A stretch of 64,000 nucleotides of DNA from Acinetobacter soli. Lineage in GTDB: Bacteria > Pseudomonadota > Gammaproteobacteria > Pseudomonadales > Moraxellaceae. The stretch covers positions 62,001-126,000 of the forward strand of contig NZ_BBNM01000004.1 in the NCBI RefSeq assembly GCF_000760595.1. The letters run 5' to 3'. Below are positions 6,851-15,658 of this stretch, piece after piece (the first letter of the stretch is position 1; every line of letters begins with the position of its first letter). Under the pieces are notes generated by a model. That model saw only the letters and a program-made list of their open reading frames with translations. It was not told the origin of the DNA and searched no databases. Position numbers and translations under genes: made by a program.

Positions 6851-9636
6851 GCATCGATCTCCTGTTGACAAGCTTTAATTAAACCTCGTATTTCGGGTAA
6901 ACATGATCCACAGTTTCCGCCTGCTTTAAGGCATGCTGTCACTTGTTTTTCATGCACTAAGTTTTGCGCCTTGATGGTATCCACTATTTTATTTTTTCCT
7001 ACTTTAAAGCAACTACAGACCAATGGGCCATCATTGTTGCGCACATTAATCGGCATACCTGCTAGTAAAGCTTTACGATGCAATGCACTGAGGCGTTCAC
7101 GCTTAAACAACGTTGCAACCCAGTCACGGTCGGGTAACATCTCTAACGGCGCAATGTATAAGCTTGCAATCAATATACCGTCTTTTAACACCACACTGTG
7201 CGAGAGTTGTGTACTCGGATCACTTAAATTTAACCATTCGTAGGATGCATCATCAAAAGGTAAAAATGCTTTTAAGTTGTTTTGTATATCTTCTATTCGG
7301 GAACGATCCGCAATCTCGTATCGAATCACTTTGGTCATTTTGACCTTTGTCCACCATGCCAACTGTTGAAGCTGCGATACCATAAGATGCTCCATACCTT
7401 CACGTACAAACAAGCATCCTTGCCAATACGTATAAAATGGCTGCAACATTACAGGCGTATGTTTAAACTCAGGTTCTCCTGAAATTGCATCGACTACAGG
7501 ATTGACCACCTTACCAATACGTGCATCGGAAGCATGTTGCTCGCTCCAATGTATAGGAACAAAAATCTGACCACGGCGAATACTGTCTGAAACACTCAAG
7601 CGCAATACACAACTGCCCCACTGTGATTTCACTTCAATCAGACTGCCATGCTGTACACCGTACTTGAGTGCATCTTGAGGGTGTATTTCACAATAGGGTT
7701 CTGCACGATGTGACGTTAAATGCGCAGAAAGTGCTGTACGGGTCATGGTGTGCCATTGGTCACGAATACGCCCTGTATTTAAAATCAGCGGAAACGCTTT
7801 AGATGGCGCATGCACAGCATCTATAGCAGGTGTGGCAATAAACTTCGCCTTTTGATTGCTATGGCTATACACCCCAGATTGGAATAACTGCTGCTGATTG
7901 ATTGCCTTGTCATTCTCATTAGGATTATGCAAGACTGGCCATTGGATCGGTTTAAGCTCGTTATAGGCTTTTGTAGATAAACCGACTAACCCAGAAAGAT
8001 TAAAGTAACGAAAGACACTATTTTCACTTTGAATATTCGTTACTAAGTTGGCTGTGGCTGATAACTGGGCATGCTCATCAAAAATTTCGGCAGCCGATTG
8101 AAATTCAAACCCATCAAACTGCATTTTTTTTGCGACCTGACACACGGCCCACCAATCAGCTTTGGCCTGTACAGGTGCATCTAGAAAGGCGCGCTGTCTG
8201 GAAATACGGCGTTCAGAATTGGTCACTGTTCCGTCTTTTTCTCCCCAACCGAGTGCCGGCAACAAAAAATCGGCATAAGCAGTGGTATCGGTGTGTTCAC
8301 TGATATCCGATACCACAACCAGTTCACAGGCTTCTAAAGCACGTTTGACTTGATCAGCATTGGGTAAACTCACTACCGGATTAGTGGCCATAATCCAGAT
8401 GGCTTTAATTTTGCCTTGCTCAATTGCCTGAAATAAATCGACCGCTTTTAATCCCGGCTGAGTCGCAATAGATGGACTATTCCAAAATCGCTGAGTGATT
8501 TGCCGATGTAAAGGCTGTTCAATTTCCATATGTGCGGCCAGCATATTGGCCAAACCGCCGACTTCACGCCCGCCCATGGCATTTGGCTGCCCTGTCATCG
8601 AAAACGGCGCAGCACCTGGCCGACCAATTTTTCCAGTGAGTAAATGACAGTTGATAATTGAATTGGCTTTATTCACCCCTTGTGAGGATTGATTAACGCC
8701 CATAGAAAACAGCGTCATCACTTTATCCAAGCGAGCAAACAATGCATAAAACTGTTCGAGCTTGTCGAGTAAGATCCCGGTCTTTTCTGCCACGTCGTTT
8801 AAATTGGCCTGAGCCAGACTAGCATCTAACGCATATTGCAGTTGATCGGTATGCGCATTTACAAAAGTATGATCGGTGTGACCGTGTTGATGCAAATACT
8901 GTAATAGGCCATTAAATAACGTGACATCCTGACCCGGTAATATCGGCAAATGTAAGTCTGCTTGCTCGCATGTTGCAGTATAACGTGGGTCAATCACCAC
9001 AACTGTAAGGTCACGCTCTGCTTTGGCTTTCATAATCCGTTGATACAAAACCGGATGACACCATGCGGTATTCGAACCCACCAGTACCACCAGATCGGTC
9101 TGCTCAAAATCGGTATAACTGGCAGGCACCAGATCTTCACCGAAACTGCGTTTGTGCGCCGCTACTGCCGACGACATACATAAACGTGAGTTGGTATCGA
9201 TATTGGCTGTGCCCAAGTAGCCTTTTACAAACTTATTCACCACATAGTAGTCTTCAGTTAAGAGTTGCCCCGACACATAGAACGCCACACTGTCTTTACC
9301 GTGTTCATCGATACAGGCTTGAAAGCGTTTTGCAATTTCATCAGTCACATGCTCCCATGTAGTGGCATGACGGGCTGCACCACGCCCCGACATAGGTTGT
9401 AACACACGTGTTTCCAAACCCAGTGTATCGGCCAAACGACTCCCTTTGATACATAAGCGACCAAAATTAGAAGGATGTGTTTCATCTCCAGTCACCGAGA
9501 TTTTTTTACCCGATTTGGTTTCTTCAACCGTTGCGGTCACGCCACATCCTACACCACAATATGGACATGTAGTTTGGGTATGACGGATTAAGTTGGATGT
9601 ATCACTCTGGAGTTGCACAAGGGGAATCGTATTCAT
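6847..9636 (-). CDS. nasA: Assimilatory nitrate reductase catalytic subunit NasA
   Basis: Cytoplasmic molybdopterin enzyme that reduces nitrate to nitrite for nitrogen assimilation. The N-terminus has the [4Fe-4S] motif CPYCGVGC with C24, C27, C31 and C62. Central segments resemble the bis-MGD oxidoreductase family (NSRLCMSSAV, MGVNQSSQGVNKANSI, TGQPNAMGGREVGG). The C-terminal 60 residues add a BFD-like domain with CSC and GGNCGSC, as in Klebsiella NasA, suggesting an extra Fe-S electron entry site. There is no signal peptide. AAGGAG lies five bases before the ATG. Its likely electron donor is the flavoprotein encoded just upstream. Confidence 0.96.
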   Translation of the reverse strand: MNTIPLVQLQSDTSNLIRHTQTTCPYCGVGCGVTATVEETKSGKKISVTGDETHPSNFGRLCIKGSRLADTLGLETRVLQPMSGRGAARHATTWEHVTDEIAKRFQACIDEHGKDSVAFYVSGQLLTEDYYVVNKFVKGYLGTANIDTNSRLCMSSAVAAHKRSFGEDLVPASYTDFEQTDLVVLVGSNTAWCHPVLYQRIMKAKAERDLTVVVIDPRYTATCEQADLHLPILPGQDVTLFNGLLQYLHQHGHTDHTFVNAHTDQLQYALDASLAQANLNDVAEKTGILLDKLEQFYALFARLDKVMTLFSMGVNQSSQGVNKANSIINCHLLTGKIGRPGAAPFSMTGQPNAMGGREVGGLANMLAAHMEIEQPLHRQITQRFWNSPSIATQPGLKAVDLFQAIEQGKIKAIWIMATNPVVSLPNADQVKRALEACELVVVSDISEHTDTTAYADFLLPALGWGEKDGTVTNSERRISRQRAFLDAPVQAKADWWAVCQVAKKMQFDGFEFQSAAEIFDEHAQLSATANLVTNIQSENSVFRYFNLSGLVGLSTKAYNELKPIQWPVLHNPNENDKAINQQQLFQSGVYSHSNQKAKFIATPAIDAVHAPSKAFPLILNTGRIRDQWHTMTRTALSAHLTSHRAEPYCEIHPQDALKYGVQHGSLIEVKSQWGSCVLRLSVSDSIRRGQIFVPIHWSEQHASDARIGKVVNPVVDAISGEPEFKHTPVMLQPFYTYWQGCLFVREGMEHLMVSQLQQLAWWTKVKMTKVIRYEIADRSRIEDIQNNLKAFLPFDDASYEWLNLSDPSTQLSHSVVLKDGILIASLYIAPLEMLPDRDWVATLFKRERLSALHRKALLAGMPINVRNNDGPLVCSCFKVGKNKIVDTIKAQNLVHEKQVTACLKAGGNCGSCLPEIRGLIKACQQEIDA

Positions 9637-9651
9637 GGCGGCTCCTTCAGA

Positions 9652-11274
9652 TTAACCTGCTTTTCTTAGTGCAAAATCGCGACCAAACAGCAATTTGTTT
9701 CGAATTGAGCCAATTGGAGTCTGATCTGCAATCAGTTCTGCATACCATGAACCATCTTCAGTATCACCAAACAAAACGGCGCCGATGATCTGGTCGTGTT
9801 GAATGATGATACGCTTGTAAATCTGACGCTTTTCGTCATTTAAAATGATGTCTTCATAATCATCTTGTGGCTGAAAATTACCGGCAGAAAATACATCCAC
9901 GCCACTGACTTTTAACTGGGTGGGCACAGTCGGCGCTTTAAAGGTTAAGCTGCCATGTTCTGCCAAATGACTGGCACAGATAAAGGCTTGTCCCCACAGT
10001 GGCTCGACTAAACCAAAGGTTTGACCACGGTGCTCAATACATTCGCCAACGGCATAAATACTCGGATCGAAGGTTTGCATGGTGTCATTGACCAAAACTC
10101 CACGATTACATCGCAGTCCGGCTCGTTGGGCCAGCTCAATATTTGGGCGGATACCTACCGCAAACACCACGAGGTCAGCATTGAGTAAAGTGCCGTCGCT
10201 CAAGCGTAGCTGCTGAACATGACCATGTTCATCGCCAATTAAAGCCTCGGTATTGGCTTGGGTAAGGATACGGATTCCCTTGTGCTCGATACTGCCTTTA
10301 AGTAGCTCGCTGGCTCGCTGATCAAGCTGGCGATCCATGATTCGATCCATCAAATGCAGCACAGTCACCTGCATTCCACGTTGCTTTAACCCATACGCAG
10401 CTTCAAGGCCCAGTAAGCCACCTCCGATCACAACGGCGTGAGTTTTGATTGATGCGTAATCCACCATGGTGTTGACATCATAGATATCCCGAAAGCTGAT
10501 GACGCCTTTGAGTTGATTCCCCTGTATCGGTGGAATAAACGGTTTCGATCCTGTTGCAAGAATCAAGCGGTCGTAGTCGACGATCTGGCCTTGTTGTGTT
10601 GTCACTTGTTTACGGGTTCGATCAATTTTCACAGCCGGATCGCCCGCAATAAACCGCATTTGACGCTCTTGATACCACGCATGCGAATGCAACATGATGT
10701 CTTCTACCGTTTTTTCACCCGATAAAACAGGCGAAAGCATGATGCGGTTGTAATTGCCCCATGGCTCTTCACCAATCACGGTAATTTCATAGCGCTCGGC
10801 ATTCATATCCAGTAAATCTTCTAGGCAGCGCATACCTGCCAAGCCATTTCCGACCAATACCAGCTTCAGTTTTTCTTGCGCAGTTCCGTTGTTGGTAATG
10901 TACGACTTTTGCGCTATGGGCGAAACATAAACCCGTCCTTGTTCGACTTTGGTTGGAAATACCAATAGTCGTTGGTCTTTATCTTCCAGACAGCGACCTG
11001 TGGCCAAGCTAAAATGCTGCTTATAGATTGGAGATGCGACAACACGCTCACCTTGTAAGTCGCCAATAATCCCGCGAGACATCACATTTGCGCCACTAAA
11101 CGGATCGGTATTACTAAGCGCATACACTCGTTGCTCGTGTCCCACACGAAACAGTGCAATCTGCTGCTCGTGAAGAAGCGCACCCACCCCCGTATTGGGC
11201 GTAATATCATTTAGTGCGCAAATCTCGATCCATTCTGCATCATTCACTCGATTTAAGGCTTTTAAACTGGTCAT
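9652..11274 (-). CDS. Fusion of NirD-like small subunit with an NADH-type flavoprotein reductase
   Basis: Residues 1 to about 118 match the NirD nitrite reductase small subunit: a Rieske-like fold lacking cluster ligands, with ALSNTDPFSGANV, SRGIIGD and ASPIYKQHFSL. After a short linker comes a flavoprotein disulfide-reductase-type half with an FAD motif VGNGLAGMRC near 141-150, an NAD motif VVIGGGLLGLEAA and a second FAD segment ending GVRPN-like (AVGIRPN). The NirB sulfite-reductase domain is absent. I infer two jobs: the NirD part pairs with the NirB encoded next to it, and the flavoprotein part feeds NADH electrons to NasA, replacing NasB/NasC. AAGGAG precedes the ATG. Confidence 0.88.
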   Translation of the reverse strand: MTSLKALNRVNDAEWIEICALNDITPNTGVGALLHEQQIALFRVGHEQRVYALSNTDPFSGANVMSRGIIGDLQGERVVASPIYKQHFSLATGRCLEDKDQRLLVFPTKVEQGRVYVSPIAQKSYITNNGTAQEKLKLVLVGNGLAGMRCLEDLLDMNAERYEITVIGEEPWGNYNRIMLSPVLSGEKTVEDIMLHSHAWYQERQMRFIAGDPAVKIDRTRKQVTTQQGQIVDYDRLILATGSKPFIPPIQGNQLKGVISFRDIYDVNTMVDYASIKTHAVVIGGGLLGLEAAYGLKQRGMQVTVLHLMDRIMDRQLDQRASELLKGSIEHKGIRILTQANTEALIGDEHGHVQQLRLSDGTLLNADLVVFAVGIRPNIELAQRAGLRCNRGVLVNDTMQTFDPSIYAVGECIEHRGQTFGLVEPLWGQAFICASHLAEHGSLTFKAPTVPTQLKVSGVDVFSAGNFQPQDDYEDIILNDEKRQIYKRIIIQHDQIIGAVLFGDTEDGSWYAELIADQTPIGSIRNKLLFGRDFALRKAG

Positions 11275-11286
11275 ATGTTTGTCTCC

Positions 11287-13830
11287 TTATGCTTCAACCA
11301 TGGGAATACGATCTTCATGACGCTCGCTGTCTTTAAGCGGACGGATTTGACCTCGTTCTTGGGTAAACTGAATGTGTGGATCGTGTTGCTCTTTTTGGTT
11401 GATGAACGTCTGGAAACGTTTGCGTACTTCAGGATCTTCCACAGCTGTACGCCATTCGTCCTGATAAGTATTGATCACATGCGACATACGGCGCTCTAGC
11501 TCGTCCGCTACACCCAGTGAATCTTGAACAATAACCGCTTTGAGATAATCTAGACCACCTTCCATGTTGTCGCGCCATACACTGGTCCGCTGTAAACGAT
11601 CTGCGGTTTGAATGTAAAACATGAAGAAACGGTCGATATAACGAATCAATGTATCGGTGTCTAAGTCCGAAGCCAGTAGTTCTGCGTGACGTGGTTTCAT
11701 TCCGCCATTACCGCACACATAAAGATTCCAGCCTTTTTCTGTGGCAATGACGCCGACATCTTTCCCTTGGGCCTCTGCACACTCACGAGTACACCCAGAA
11801 ACTGCCATTTTTAATTTATGTGGAGAGCGCAGGCCCTTGTAACGATTTTCAAGAAAGATCGCCAAACCAACCGAATCATCCACACCATAGCGACACCATG
11901 TGCTGCCTACACACGATTTGACCGTGCGCAGCGATTTACCGTAAGCATGACCCGACTCAAAACCCGCCGCAATCAACTCTTCCCAAATCAATGGCAACTG
12001 ATGTACCTGTGCTCCAAACATGTCCACACGCTGACCACCGGTGATCTTGGTATAAAGATTATATTTTTTGGCGATTTGCCCGACTGCAATTAACCCATCT
12101 GGAGTAACTTCACCGCCCGCCATGCGCGGTACAATCGAATACGAGCCATCTTTTTGAATATTACCCAAATAATAATCGTTGCTGTCTTGCAAACCTGCAT
12201 GAGTCGGTTTTAAGACAAAGTCGTTCCAGCATGAGGCTAAAATATTGGCAACCGTCGGTTTACAGATATCACAGCCTAATCCATGACCGTGCTGATGGAT
12301 CAGATCATCGAAAGTTTTGATTTCATTGACACGAACCAAGTGATACAGCTCTTGGCGCGAGTAAGCAAAATGCTCACAAATGTGATTATTCACCGTAACG
12401 CCCTGACGCTGTAACTCTGATTTAAGTACTTGTGTCACTAAAGGGGCACAACCACCGCAAGCTGTAGCTGCTTTTGTACATTTCTTTAATGCACCTAATG
12501 ATGTCGCGCCGTCTTCAATGGCCTGACAGATATCGGCTTTAGACACATTATTGCATGAGCAAATGGTTGCGCTGTCTGGAAGTAAGTCGACACCACTGCC
12601 GCCTGCCTTAGCTGCACCGGATTGAGCATATCCCGGGATAATCAAGCTTTCGGGTTGATCTGGTAAATCCAGACCGTTAAGCATCATTTGTAATAAATCA
12701 TTGTACTCTTTGGCATCGCCCACCAATACGGCGCCAAGCAGTTTGGTTTTTTGAGCATTGACCACAATTTTCTTATAAATGAGTGCGTCTTCATCGGCAT
12801 AAAAATAGCTCAATGCATCGGGTGTCATGGCATGTGCATCACCAATCGAAGCGACATCCACACCCATGAGTTTGAGCTTAGTACTCATATCAGCGCCAGC
12901 AAAGCCATGAGTACTTTCATCCAGTACATGCTTGGCAGCTATACGCGCCATATCATACCCCGGCGCAACAAGACCATAAATTTTGTTGTCCCAAAGCGCA
13001 CATTCACCAATGGCATAAATATTTGGATCTGAAGTTTGGCAGTATTGATTAATCTTGATACCGCCCCGTTCACCAACAGCAAGCCCAGACGCTTTGGCTA
13101 ATTCATCACGTGGACGAATACCGGCTGAAAACAAAACAATATCGGTTTCAAGTGAGCTACCGTCTGCAAACTTCATCACATGATGACTGGTTTCACCCTC
13201 TTCAATTGACTGCGTAGCTTTTTGCGTATGAACTTTTACCCCCAAGTTTTCAATTTTACGGCGTAGTACCTTGCCACCTAAGTCGTCGATTTGTACCGCC
13301 ATCAACCGCGGCGCAAACTCAACCACATGTGTTTCAAGATTTAAATCGCGTAATGCCTTGGCGGCTTCAAGCCCCAATAAACCGCCACCAATCACCACAC
13401 CAGATTTAGCCTTCAAGCTTGCAGCACGAAGCGCATCTAGATCTTCAATGGTGCGATACACAAAACAGTTTGAACGGTCATTTCCAGCAATTGGTGGTAC
13501 AAATGCATAAGATCCAGTTGCCAAAATGAGTTTGTCATAAGCAATGACATCACCGGCAGATGTGGTCACTGTTTTTTCAACAGGGTCAATTGCGGTTGCG
13601 CGAGTATTTAAGCGTAAATCAATACCGTAGGCATCGGCAAAATCCATGCGCGCAAGGGAAAGGTCTTTGGCGCTTTTACCGCTAAAGTATTCGCTCAAAT
13701 GCACTCGGTCATATGCAATTCGCGGCTCTTCGGCCAAAATGGTGACTTCCATTTCATCATCTGCTTTTTCCATCAAGCTTTCGATAAATTTGTGCCCGAC
13801 CATACCGTGGCCAATCATGACAAGTTTCAT
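11287..13830 (-). CDS. nirB: NAD(P)H nitrite reductase large subunit NirB
   Basis: Reduces nitrite to ammonium in the cytoplasm. The 847 residues show the full family layout: an FAD motif (VMIGHGMVG) at the start, NAD-binding VVIGGGLLGLEAA near 150, a BFD-like [2Fe-2S] domain (CSCNNV...CGGC), a ferredoxin-like half domain, and the siroheme/[4Fe-4S] domain with CVGSTWC and SGCTREC. The CGGC and CDICKP pairs are intact, so no loss of function is apparent. CGGAG lies seven bases before the ATG. The NirD partner appears to be the N-terminus of the next gene. Confidence 0.96.
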   Translation of the reverse strand: MKLVMIGHGMVGHKFIESLMEKADDEMEVTILAEEPRIAYDRVHLSEYFSGKSAKDLSLARMDFADAYGIDLRLNTRATAIDPVEKTVTTSAGDVIAYDKLILATGSYAFVPPIAGNDRSNCFVYRTIEDLDALRAASLKAKSGVVIGGGLLGLEAAKALRDLNLETHVVEFAPRLMAVQIDDLGGKVLRRKIENLGVKVHTQKATQSIEEGETSHHVMKFADGSSLETDIVLFSAGIRPRDELAKASGLAVGERGGIKINQYCQTSDPNIYAIGECALWDNKIYGLVAPGYDMARIAAKHVLDESTHGFAGADMSTKLKLMGVDVASIGDAHAMTPDALSYFYADEDALIYKKIVVNAQKTKLLGAVLVGDAKEYNDLLQMMLNGLDLPDQPESLIIPGYAQSGAAKAGGSGVDLLPDSATICSCNNVSKADICQAIEDGATSLGALKKCTKAATACGGCAPLVTQVLKSELQRQGVTVNNHICEHFAYSRQELYHLVRVNEIKTFDDLIHQHGHGLGCDICKPTVANILASCWNDFVLKPTHAGLQDSNDYYLGNIQKDGSYSIVPRMAGGEVTPDGLIAVGQIAKKYNLYTKITGGQRVDMFGAQVHQLPLIWEELIAAGFESGHAYGKSLRTVKSCVGSTWCRYGVDDSVGLAIFLENRYKGLRSPHKLKMAVSGCTRECAEAQGKDVGVIATEKGWNLYVCGNGGMKPRHAELLASDLDTDTLIRYIDRFFMFYIQTADRLQRTSVWRDNMEGGLDYLKAVIVQDSLGVADELERRMSHVINTYQDEWRTAVEDPEVRKRFQTFINQKEQHDPHIQFTQERGQIRPLKDSERHEDRIPMVEA

Positions 13831-13869
13831 GGGTATTCTCCGAATAGATATAAGATAGGTCAGTTCTGG

Positions 13870-15216
13870 TTATGCAAGGTTGTTTCGTTCAAGAACGGCT
13901 TGCTCAAAAAGAAGCTGTTCTTTCACCTTATGCTCGACCGAAAAACGAATCAGCATCACAAAACCTGCTGCCACCACCACCAGACCACCCAACACCATCA
14001 AACAGGTTTGAATATCCACCATGCCTTTTAACAAGAAACCCGCTGCAACCGCACCGACGTTACCGCCAGCACCAATGATGCCTGCAACACCACCCAGCGC
14101 GTCACGATCGATAAACGGAACCAATGCATAGGTTGCACCACATGCCATGTGAGTAAACAATGCAAATACGGTCATACTTAAAATCGCCAGCATCGGGGTA
14201 TTCATTTGAGAGAATAAAACCAGAAATAGACCTTCACACAAAATCATGACAAAAAGTACTTTCGTACGACCGTCGAGGCCTTTTTTCATGGCTACTTTAT
14301 CGGACACAATGCCACCGAGTGCGCGGGCAAATAAAGCCAGCAAACCAAAGATACCCGCTGCAAATCCAGCTTCCTTAAGGCCAAAGTTAAAGTTATTGAC
14401 GTAGTACATGGCTACGATGTTATGAATAAAGATTTCAATACCAAAACACGCCGCATAGGCACCAAATAAAATCCAGACGCGATAGTTACGTGCAGCATGC
14501 ATCAAAATCGCCATACCGCCTTTTTTATCGCTCCCGACTGCAACTCCTTGTGCGCGAAGTTCTTTAAAATTACCTTGTGGGCAGTCTTGGGTCAGTTTCC
14601 AGTACAGCAGGCCTACAATCACCATCATCATACCCGGAACCAGTAAGGCCACACGCCAGCCCATGCTTTGCTCTACGCCAAACATCACCAGTGCAGCAAG
14701 CAAAAGCGGCATTAACGCTTGTGTAGCACCACCACCCGCATTTCCCCAGCCCGCAGTGGTGGCATTGGCCGTGCCCACTACATTTGGAGCAAACATGATA
14801 CTGGTGTGATATTGGGTAATGACAAAGCTTGCCCCGATGGCACCAATGAGTAATCTAAAGAATAAGAAGGATTCATAACTGTTTGCAGCAGCGACACCAA
14901 AAACAGGAATACTGCCAATCAGCAATAAAGCAGTATAGGTTTTACGTGGGCCGTATTTGTCACACAGCGGCCCGACAATAAGGCGAACCAAAATGGTAAT
15001 CGCAACGGCGGCAATATTGATATTGGCAATCTGATCTTTAGTGAGGTGAAATTCACCTGCGATCACCGGCATAAGTGGTGCACATGCAAACCAAGCAAAA
15101 AAACAGACAAAAAAAGCGAGCCAACTCATATGGAAGGCTCGCATCGCTGGAACTTTAAAACTAAATAGATTTATTTTCGTCGCTTTTTTTGCTGTTAAAT
15201 CTAAATTTGAAGACAT
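13870..15216 (-). CDS. narK: Nitrate/nitrite MFS transporter (NarK/NasA family)
   Basis: Major facilitator protein of 448 residues with about twelve membrane helices, expected to import nitrate across the cytoplasmic membrane. Family marks are the conserved arginine in IAAVAITILVRLIVGPLCDK, and glycine-rich nitrate signatures GWGNAGGGATQ and GIIGAGGNVGA. It is the first gene of the nitrate operon. GGAG lies six bases before the ATG, and the leader upstream carries the ANTAR target hairpins, so uptake, reduction and cofactor maturation should respond together. Confidence 0.95.
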   Translation of the reverse strand: MSSNLDLTAKKATKINLFSFKVPAMRAFHMSWLAFFVCFFAWFACAPLMPVIAGEFHLTKDQIANINIAAVAITILVRLIVGPLCDKYGPRKTYTALLLIGSIPVFGVAAANSYESFLFFRLLIGAIGASFVITQYHTSIMFAPNVVGTANATTAGWGNAGGGATQALMPLLLAALVMFGVEQSMGWRVALLVPGMMMVIVGLLYWKLTQDCPQGNFKELRAQGVAVGSDKKGGMAILMHAARNYRVWILFGAYAACFGIEIFIHNIVAMYYVNNFNFGLKEAGFAAGIFGLLALFARALGGIVSDKVAMKKGLDGRTKVLFVMILCEGLFLVLFSQMNTPMLAILSMTVFALFTHMACGATYALVPFIDRDALGGVAGIIGAGGNVGAVAAGFLLKGMVDIQTCLMVLGGLVVVAAGFVMLIRFSVEHKVKEQLLFEQAVLERNNLA

Positions 15217-15280
15217 GGCCTTCTCCTGAACTGAACGTAATATGGGCTAAACAGCTTGCGCTGTATTGGCAATCGATCAG

Positions 15281-15300
15281 AACGGACGTCGTTGGCCGTC
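15281..15300 (-). promoter_or_regulatory. ANTAR hairpin P2
   Basis: A seven-position stem (GACGGCC with GTCCGTT: one C-U mismatch, one G-U pair) closes the hexaloop AACGAC. Loop position 1 is A and position 4 is G, and the loop matches P1 at five of six bases. Confidence 0.8.
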
Positions 15301-15319
15301 TTACAAATTTTTTAAAACA

Positions 15320-15335
15320 GAGTCGTCTTTGACTC
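15320..15335 (-). promoter_or_regulatory. ANTAR hairpin P1
   Basis: Five-base-pair stem GAGTC/GACTC closes the hexaloop AAAGAC. Loop position 1 is A and position 4 is G, as in characterised ANTAR RNA targets. It starts about one base after the predicted sigma-54 transcription start. Confidence 0.82.
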
Positions 15336-15345
15336 AGTAATATCT

Positions 15346-15363
15346 ATGCAAAGCATGTGCCAG
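15346..15363 (-). promoter_or_regulatory. Sigma-54 promoter of the nitrate operon
   Basis: Reading the minus strand, TGGCAC-N5-TTGC is an exact match to the sigma-54 -24/-12 consensus, with GG at 15361-15360 and GC at 15349-15348. The implied transcription start is near 15336, directly before ANTAR hairpin P1. Sigma-54 promoters need an enhancer-binding activator; NtrC would be expected for nitrogen control. Confidence 0.85.
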
Positions 15364-15576
15364 TTTTTCGTTTTATGCTTTTTTTATTTAAAAATCGTTT
15401 CTTTAAGCTCGCTTTTTGATGGCTCACCTTTTTAAACAAGAACAACAGTCGATTTTTGCTTCTTATTTAACGAATAATAGTCGGCACATGCGTCATGACG
15501 AGACGCCAATGCACCACAACAGATCACTTCATAAGATCGAAGTACAAATAACCACCAAATTTTACTCTTTTTAAGG
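15364..15576. promoter_or_regulatory. Shared upstream region between two divergent sigma-54 promoters
   Basis: AT-rich 213 bp between the -24 elements of the narK and nasT promoters. Enhancer sites for an activator such as NtrC should lie here. I see only half-site-like TGCACCA near 15509-15515 and ACCACC near 15551, not a full palindrome, so no specific site is claimed. Confidence 0.45.
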
Positions 15577-15591
15577 TGGCACTTATCTTGC
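15577..15591 (+). promoter_or_regulatory. Sigma-54 promoter of nasT-nasS
   Basis: TGGCAC-N5-TTGC on the plus strand is an exact sigma-54 consensus match (GG 15578-15579, GC 15590-15591). The implied start near 15603 lies downstream of an in-frame ATG at 15593, which supports the later nasT start at 15659. Confidence 0.83.
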
Positions 15592-15624
15592 TATGCAATT
15601 TTTCAATTATTTTCGCTTACACTG

Positions 15625-15640
15625 TTTCGCAAATGCGAAA
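15625..15640 (+). promoter_or_regulatory. Hairpin in the nasT leader
   Basis: Perfect six-base arms TTTCGC and GCGAAA around the loop AAAT, inside the predicted nasT 5' leader. The loop is not an ANTAR-type hexaloop and no U-tract follows. It may tune translation of nasT; function unknown. Confidence 0.4.
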
Positions 15641-15658
15641 AATTATGCCCTACGACCT

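Larger units (their letters stand above)
15217..15336 (-). ncRNA. ANTAR-target leader RNA of the nitrate operon
   Basis: The 5' untranslated region from the predicted start (about 15336) to narK. It contains two hexaloop hairpins, P1 (15320-15335) and P2 (15281-15300), joined by a 19-nt A/T-rich linker. A third hairpin with a GCAA tetraloop (15251-15264, ACAGC-GCAA-GCTGT) follows, ending in TTT. ANTAR proteins bind paired hexaloop hairpins with A at loop position 1 and G at position 4 and cause antitermination; both loops fit. The third hairpin is the candidate terminator, though its U-tract is weak. The partner NasT is encoded divergently. Confidence 0.82.

Noticed and set aside
6851..6871. 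Upstream ATG start for mobA at 6871
   Set aside because: The AGGAG ribosome site falls inside the extension, and the GTG at 6850 gives a normal spacing and a GTGA overlap with nasA.
15593..15658. N-terminal extension of nasT starting at 15593
   Set aside because: It lies upstream of the predicted sigma-54 transcription start and adds residues not found in NasT proteins; the receiver domain begins naturally at 15659.
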